NCBI GenBank assembly: GCA_002325785.1
Contig: DCSU01000064.1
Location: 1 to 17,883, forward strand
DNA from: Bacteroidales bacterium UBA1458
GTDB lineage: Bacteria > Bacteroidota > Bacteroidia > Bacteroidales > VadinHA17
Length of the DNA stretch: 17,883 bases
Reading direction: 5' to 3'
Shown: one piece after another, positions 13,241 to 17,883 of the stretch
Layout of the letters: each line of letters begins with the position of its first letter
How positions within the stretch are numbered: position 1 is the first letter of the stretch
Translations under genes and position numbers: made by a program
Notes under the pieces: generated by a model
Told to the model about the DNA's origin: nothing
The model's database searches: none
What the model saw: only the letters and a program-made list of their open reading frames with translations

Positions 13241-14893
13241 ATGATCAAAGAAAGATTTATCACTTATGTGGAGGAGAGCATCCGAAAAAACTGGGAAAAA
13301 GAGGCGCTTTCCAATTACCGTGAGAAGGGCTATTCATACAAGCAGATAGCTGAGATGATGGTCAAACAGCACCTTGCCTTCCGTGAATATGGCATCCAGG
13401 AGGGCGATAAGGTGGCGCTTCTGGGCAGGAACTCGGCCAACTGGTGTGCAATGTATCTCGCCGTGGTGACCTACGGTGCGGTGATTGTGCCTATCCTTCC
13501 GGACTTCAAGACAGATGACCTGCATAATATTCTCAACCACTCTGACTCAAAGCTGTTGTTCGTCGATGACAAGATCTGGGAGCTCCTGGACCAGGAGAAG
13601 CTTAAGGAGATAAAATGCGTCAAGAGCCTTGATACCTTTGAGATGATCATGAGCAGGTCGGATAAGATCACTGAAATCTACAGGAATCTCGACGATCATT
13701 TTAAAAAAGCCTTCCCGGCTTTCAGTCCTGCCGATATCAAGTTCTCCGGTATCGACAATGAGAAGCTGGCCGTGATCAGCTACACCTCCGGCACCACCGG
13801 CTTCTCCAAGGGTGTGATGATACCCCACCGGAGTCTTGCCGCAAACATACGGTACGCACAGACGAACATGCCTCTTGAGCCGGGTGACCCGGTGGTCTCT
13901 TTCCTTCCACTTGCACACACCTACGGATGCGCTTTTGAGTTCCTCTTCCCCTTCACCTACGGATGCCATATCACGATACTCACCAAGACACCCTCGCCGC
14001 AGGTGCTTATCCAGGCATTCAAGGAGATCAGGCCCAGGCTCATCCTCTCTGTCCCGCTGGTGATAGAGAAGGTATACAAGAAGCAGATCCTGCCGGCCAT
14101 CAGCAAACCTGCGATGCAGGTGATGCTGAAGGTGCCCGGCATCAATAAAATACTCTTTAAAAAGGTGCGCGAGAAGCTTGAGACGAGCTTTGGCGGCAGG
14201 TTCAAGGAGCTTGTCATTGGAGGGGCAGCATTCAACTCTGATGCCGAGAAGTTCTTCAAGAAGATAGGACTGCGCTTCTCAATAGGCTATGGCATGACTG
14301 AGTGCGGACCGCTGATCAGTTATGACGGGTGGAAGACGGCCAGGATCGCATCGTGTGGTAAGTCGGTTGATACACTAGAGGTTAAGATTGATTCACCCGA
14401 CCAGCAGAAGACCGTCGGTGAGATCATCCTCCGAGGTGATAACGTGATGCTGGGTTACTACAAGAATGAGAAGGCAACGAGGGCTGTGATCGATGAGGAT
14501 GGCTGGATGCATACCGGCGACCTCGGCGTGATTGATAAGGACGGCTATATCTACATTAAGGGGAGAAGCAAGGATATGCTGCTGGGACCCTCGGGCAAGA
14601 ATATCTATCCGGAGGAGATCGAATCACAGATAAACAACTACAAGTATGTAACTGAGGCTGTTGTCATCTCTGAGGATAACAAGCTCGTAGGACTCATTTT
14701 CCCTGATTATGAGGCGCTCAGGACTGCAGGTATAGGTGAGGACGGACTTGCTGCTGCACTGGATGAGATACGCAAGGATGTGAACAACCGTCTGCCGGAG
14801 TATATGGCCGTGACCAAATTCAGAGTCCATCCCGAGGAGTTTGCCAAGACGCCCAAGAGGAGTATCAAGCGGTATCTCTACATGAAGGAGTAG
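13241..14893 (+). CDS. Long-chain fatty acid--CoA ligase (AMP-binding)
   Basis: Acyl-CoA ligases activate fatty acids with ATP and CoA through an acyl-adenylate. The 550-residue protein has the adenylation-family motifs in order: YTSGTTGFSKGVM phosphate loop (181-193), FLPLAHTYG (221-229), YGMTECGP (350-357), HTGDLGVIDKDGYIYIKGR (424-442) and a C-terminal TPKRSIKR near 537-544. The position that holds the catalytic Lys in many relatives appears to be Ser541 in a simple alignment, with Lys543 two residues later. The conserved spacing points to a functional enzyme, so this may only be an alignment shift. There is no signal peptide. It has its own likely promoter and is followed by a hairpin. 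Other carboxylic acids are possible substrates. Confidence 0.9.
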   Translation: MIKERFITYVEESIRKNWEKEALSNYREKGYSYKQIAEMMVKQHLAFREYGIQEGDKVALLGRNSANWCAMYLAVVTYGAVIVPILPDFKTDDLHNILNHSDSKLLFVDDKIWELLDQEKLKEIKCVKSLDTFEMIMSRSDKITEIYRNLDDHFKKAFPAFSPADIKFSGIDNEKLAVISYTSGTTGFSKGVMIPHRSLAANIRYAQTNMPLEPGDPVVSFLPLAHTYGCAFEFLFPFTYGCHITILTKTPSPQVLIQAFKEIRPRLILSVPLVIEKVYKKQILPAISKPAMQVMLKVPGINKILFKKVREKLETSFGGRFKELVIGGAAFNSDAEKFFKKIGLRFSIGYGMTECGPLISYDGWKTARIASCGKSVDTLEVKIDSPDQQKTVGEIILRGDNVMLGYYKNEKATRAVIDEDGWMHTGDLGVIDKDGYIYIKGRSKDMLLGPSGKNIYPEEIESQINNYKYVTEAVVISEDNKLVGLIFPDYEALRTAGIGEDGLAAALDEIRKDVNNRLPEYMAVTKFRVHPEEFAKTPKRSIKRYLYMKE

Positions 14894-14909
14894 AACCCAA
14901 ATGAATTGA

Positions 14910-14930
14910 AGAGGCCCGTCATGGGCCTCT
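14910..14930 (+). terminator. Strong hairpin between acyl-CoA ligase and ispD
   Basis: AGAGGCCC-GTCAT-GGGCCTCT forms a perfect 8-bp, GC-rich stem with a 5-base loop, 16 bases after the ligase stop and 10 bases before the ispD ATG. No U-tract follows (CCGTTAATAT), so it is not a classical intrinsic terminator. It could end transcription weakly, stabilise the 3' end of the upstream message, or affect ispD translation. Confidence 0.5.
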
Positions 14931-14940
14931 CCGTTAATAT

Positions 14941-15621
14941 ATGACAGTGAAAAAGTATTGTATCATAGTTGCAGGAGGCAGCGGGAGGCGTATGATGTCA
15001 GCCATCCCCAAACAGTTCCTTCTCCTTGACGGGAAGCCGCTGCTGATGCATACCATCGAGCGGTTTCACTCCTTTGACCCGCTCATTGAGATAATAGTTG
15101 TTCTGCCTCCGGAACATCACTCTCTCTGGAGCAGTCTGGTGGAGGAGTACTCTTTTGGTATCTCTCACAGGGTAGCTGCCGGCGGGGAGGAGAGGTTCCA
15201 CTCGGTAAGGGCCGGGCTGGCGCTGGTGAAGGGAGATTCTCTTGTTGCGGTGCATGACGGCGTCAGGCCGCTGGTGAGCCATGATACAATATGGCGATGT
15301 TATGCCGATGCCGGGGAGTTCGGCACCGCGGTACCATTCATCGAACCGGCAGATTCGGTGAGAGTACTCGAGGGCGATGACAGCAGACCACTGCCAAGAA
15401 ACATGGTAAGGCTGATTCAGACACCGCAGGTGTTTCGCGCCAGCATCATCATGAAGGCCTATGAGCGCGACTTCGATCCTTCGTTCACTGATGACGCAAC
15501 GGTGGCAGAGGCCGACGGGATAAAGATACACCTCACTCACGGAAACCGGGAGAACATAAAGATAACGACACCTGAGGATCTGGCTGTGGCACACATACTG
15601 GCCGGTATACTCAGGCAATGA
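14941..15621 (+). CDS. ispD: 2-C-methyl-D-erythritol 4-phosphate cytidylyltransferase
   Basis: IspD joins CTP and 2-C-methyl-D-erythritol 4-phosphate to form CDP-ME in the MEP isoprenoid pathway. The 226-residue length is typical. The nucleotide-binding N-terminus is VAGGSGRRM (10-18), followed by IPKQFLLLDGKPLL (22-35) with the conserved Lys24. AGGEERFHSVRAGL (80-93), AVHDGVRPLV (103-112) and TPQVFRASI (161-169) are all family blocks. TDDATVAE (183-190) and NIKITTPEDL (205-214) complete the active site region. The position usually held by DTIK is ADSVR (137-141), a conservative change. It is followed after 10 bases by a GNAT-like gene. Confidence 0.95.
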   Translation: MTVKKYCIIVAGGSGRRMMSAIPKQFLLLDGKPLLMHTIERFHSFDPLIEIIVVLPPEHHSLWSSLVEEYSFGISHRVAAGGEERFHSVRAGLALVKGDSLVAVHDGVRPLVSHDTIWRCYADAGEFGTAVPFIEPADSVRVLEGDDSRPLPRNMVRLIQTPQVFRASIIMKAYERDFDPSFTDDATVAEADGIKIHLTHGNRENIKITTPEDLAVAHILAGILRQ

Positions 15622-15631
15622 ACCGCGGGAA

Positions 15632-16756
15632 ATGATGGAACAGGAGCACATACTGGATTACAAGAAACTGGAGATAAAGAGAATCAGGAGACCTGACGCT
15701 GACATACTCTCCCTGCTCAAGGCTACGGTTCTGGGCTCCGAGGGAGGCATGCGCTACTCGATGCAGAACACTGAGGAGAGGATCAAGTCATACGGCGACG
15801 GACTCTCATTCATGGCCCTCTACAAGAAGAGCAGCCTGAAGGGCGTCATCGGCCTGTGCCGCAGGAATACCATGAACAGGGGTGAGCAGTACGACTCCAC
15901 CTATCTCAGGTATCTTGCCATTCAGAGCGCTTTTCAGACCGAAAGGGCGCCGAAACACCGTCGGGAAAAACTCTCTCAGGCAGGCGACAGCTTTAAACAG
16001 CAGATACTTTCTGTCATCAGGGACCCGCAGCACGTCACCGGGGAGGAACATGTCAATGGCCATCCGCATGTCATGTATGCATACGTCGAGAGCCGCAATG
16101 AGCGTTCCAGGAACATGATCAACCAGTCGGGATATGAGTATATACGCTCCTTCCTGACTGTCGCCTTCAGCCGGTTCAACCCTAAGCCTGATCCAGCCGT
16201 CGCAAGGCTCAGACCGGAGGAGGAGCCCGCCATGGCGCGCCTGTTGGATGAACAGTACAGCGGATACTGCTTTTATACCGGCGAGTTTTCATTCTATGAT
16301 CACAGGTATTATGTACTCAGACACAACGGCAAGATAGTTGCAGGCGTCGGTGCCATCCCGGCACAGTACAGGGTTGTCAATGTACCCGGACTGTGGGGGT
16401 GGCTGATGATGAAGGTATTGCCTCGTACACCTTTGTTCAGGAGGCTCTTCAGGCCCGAGGAGTTCCGGTATATTATCCTCAATGCAATCTACTGCCGTCC
16501 GGGAAGCGAGGAGCTGCTTCCTGACCTGTTTGAGGCAGTATGCGCCGCAGAAGGATATAATACCGCCCTGACCTGGCTTGATGATCACTCCTCACTCTAC
16601 GAGACCCTTCGCACAAACAGAGGCATGGGCGCGCTGAACAGGATGCTGAATGCTAAACCCGGACTGGTATATGCCTCATTCACAGGACTTACTCCAGCTG
16701 AAACGGAGAAGTTCTATGAGTCGCCGGCATACATTTCGGGATTTGACTTTTCATAA
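15632..16756 (+). CDS. Tandem GNAT-like acyltransferase-fold protein of unknown substrate
   Basis: The 374-residue protein appears to hold two GNAT-like halves. The first (about 15-180) has strand VIGLCRR (72-78) and the segment ESRNERSRNMINQSGYEYI (153-171), which resembles the GNAT pattern of an Asn followed by a helix and GY/GF. The second (about 190-350) starts AVARLRPEEEPAMARLL and has the strand pair YVLRHNGKIVAGVGAIPAQ (227-245). The classical acetyl-CoA pyrophosphate loop is not clear in either half, so activity is uncertain. Two in-frame ATGs occur at 15632 and 15635. The gene lies 10 bases after ispD and 20 bases before the fucosidase gene; no functional link to either is evident. 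Confidence 0.7.
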   Translation: MMEQEHILDYKKLEIKRIRRPDADILSLLKATVLGSEGGMRYSMQNTEERIKSYGDGLSFMALYKKSSLKGVIGLCRRNTMNRGEQYDSTYLRYLAIQSAFQTERAPKHRREKLSQAGDSFKQQILSVIRDPQHVTGEEHVNGHPHVMYAYVESRNERSRNMINQSGYEYIRSFLTVAFSRFNPKPDPAVARLRPEEEPAMARLLDEQYSGYCFYTGEFSFYDHRYYVLRHNGKIVAGVGAIPAQYRVVNVPGLWGWLMMKVLPRTPLFRRLFRPEEFRYIILNAIYCRPGSEELLPDLFEAVCAAEGYNTALTWLDDHSSLYETLRTNRGMGALNRMLNAKPGLVYASFTGLTPAETEKFYESPAYISGFDFS

Positions 16757-16776
16757 CCGTTCAAAAAAAGTTGATA

Positions 16777-17883
16777 ATGAAGGCTGTTTACAGAAAATTT
16801 TATCTCGGCTCCGTGGTGGCCGTGATGCTCTTGTTATTGTCCATGCCGGTTGCCGGCCAGGAAAACAATGATGCCCTGGCGGAGGATGCCGGGCGCATGG
16901 ATTGGTTCGCAGATGCGAAGCTGGGCATATTCATCCACTGGGGCATCTATGCTGTTAACGGCATAGATGAGTCATGGTCGTTCTACAATGAACTGATACC
17001 CTATGAAGATTACATGAAACAGCTCGGCGGATTCACGGCGGCTGAATATGACCCCGCAGCATGGGTGAAGCTCATCAAACAGAGCGGCGCCCGTTATGCG
17101 GTGCTCACCTCAAAGCATCATGACGGGGTGGCGCTGTGGGACACGCAGCTGAGCCGTCTCAATACCGTTGATACAACACCGGCCGGACGTGACCTGGTCA
17201 AACCGTTTGTAAAGGAACTGCGGAAGGCGGGACTGAAGGTGGGGCTCTATTACTCGCTGCTCGATTGGTCGCATCCCGACTACCCGAACATGACGAAGAG
17301 CGTCCGGAGATACGCGTCAGACTCGCTGCGCTGGGAACGGTTTATTGCATTTAACCACGGCCAGATAAACGAGCTTGCCCGGGAGTTCCGGCCTGACCTC
17401 TACTGGTTTGACGGCGACTGGGAGCAGAGCGCCTCGATGTGGCGCGCACAGGAGATCCGAAAGATGATACTTGATCACAACCCATCAGCAATAATCAACT
17501 CGCGGCTGGCGGGCTACGGCGACTATGCCACGCCGGAGCAGGGACTGCCATCGGTGAGGCCTCCGGAAAAACACTGGGAGCTGTGCATGACAATCAATGA
17601 TTCATGGGGCTACCAGGGGAATGACCGGAATTACAAGAGCCCCTCGCAGGTAATCCGGATCTTTGCCGAGTGCATTGGCATGGGTGGTAACCTGCTGCTT
17701 GACATCGGCCCGAAGGCTGACGGCACCCTGCCACCGGAACAGACAGAGGTGCTGAGAGAGATGGGACGGTGGACCTCGAAGCACAGCCAGGCGATCTACG
17801 GCACCGCGGCGGGACTCCCTGAAGGGCACTTCGCGGGTCCCTCAACAATGAGTCGCGACAGCACCACGGTCTACCTCTTTTTT
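16777..17883 (+). CDS. GH29 alpha-L-fucosidase, C-terminus cut by window edge
   Basis: The frame is open from the ATG at 16777 to the end of the window (369 codons). A signal peptide is clear: basic MKAVYRKFY, a hydrophobic core of about 15 residues, and probable cleavage after VAG near residue 27. GH29 blocks in order are KLGIFIHWGIYAV (48-60), TSKHHDGVALWD (111-122), VGLYYSLLDW (155-164), YWFDGDW (209-215) and ATPEQGLP (251-258). NLLLDIGPKADGTLPPEQ (305-322) follows. Asp212 aligns with the nucleophile Asp224, and Glu254 with the acid/base Glu266, of the Thermotoga maritima enzyme. The enzyme removes terminal alpha-L-fucose with retention, probably in the periplasm or on the surface. It starts 20 bases after the GNAT-like gene. 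The stop codon and any C-terminal domain lie outside the window. Confidence 0.95.
   Translation, partial: MKAVYRKFYLGSVVAVMLLLLSMPVAGQENNDALAEDAGRMDWFADAKLGIFIHWGIYAVNGIDESWSFYNELIPYEDYMKQLGGFTAAEYDPAAWVKLIKQSGARYAVLTSKHHDGVALWDTQLSRLNTVDTTPAGRDLVKPFVKELRKAGLKVGLYYSLLDWSHPDYPNMTKSVRRYASDSLRWERFIAFNHGQINELAREFRPDLYWFDGDWEQSASMWRAQEIRKMILDHNPSAIINSRLAGYGDYATPEQGLPSVRPPEKHWELCMTINDSWGYQGNDRNYKSPSQVIRIFAECIGMGGNLLLDIGPKADGTLPPEQTEVLREMGRWTSKHSQAIYGTAAGLPEGHFAGPSTMSRDSTTVYLFF

Noticed and set aside
14998..15651. Minus-strand open frame of 217 codons opposite ispD
   Set aside because: Antisense to a complete, well-conserved ispD; the translation is rich in Cys, His and Arg without domain features.

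Overview
The window looks like a chromosomal segment of a member of the Bacteroidota, probably an environmental Bacteroidales-type organism. The evidence is the -7 promoter box TAnnTTTG found upstream of several starts, the general absence of clear Shine-Dalgarno sequences, a Bacteroidota-style lipoprotein with an SbsA/Big_5 Ig-like domain, and a carbohydrate-degrading gene content (GH125, GH29, CBM9-like, ROK kinases). No phage, insertion sequence, CRISPR or plasmid genes were seen. Seventeen protein genes are annotated, the last cut by the right edge, and one tRNA is cut by the left edge.

Left part (1-3443). A truncated tRNA on the minus strand with its own promoter is followed by a short array of degenerate 7-bp repeats. 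Next is a two-gene minus-strand operon, mtnA followed by a class II aldolase, which fits salvage of 5-methylthioribose or 5-deoxyribose phosphate to DHAP (the 'DHAP shunt'). A TetR-family regulator lies divergent to mtnA, and lgt lies convergent to the regulator.

Middle part (3571-12776), all plus strand. A lipoprotein, a Tat-exported GH125 alpha-mannosidase, a ROK sugar kinase and a CBM9-like protein come first. A 175-bp spacer full of 7-bp repeats separates them from PPi-type phosphofructokinase, PIG-L deacetylase, SIS-domain sugar isomerase/deaminase and a second ROK kinase. Read together, the second group could take free GlcNAc (or a small GlcNAc oligosaccharide) by deacetylation, phosphorylation, deamination/isomerisation and PPi-driven phosphorylation to fructose-1,6-bisphosphate. 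This resembles the archaeal chitobiose route rather than the usual NagA/NagB route. It is the most interesting hypothesis in the window.

Right part (12790-17883), plus strand. A small membrane protein, a long-chain acyl-CoA ligase with its own promoter, a hairpin, ispD (MEP isoprenoid pathway), a tandem GNAT-like protein and a secreted GH29 alpha-L-fucosidase truncated by the window edge. Fucosidase, exo-alpha-mannosidase and a GlcNAc route together would suit breakdown of fucosylated, N-glycan-like or other complex glycans, but no SusC/SusD pair is present here.
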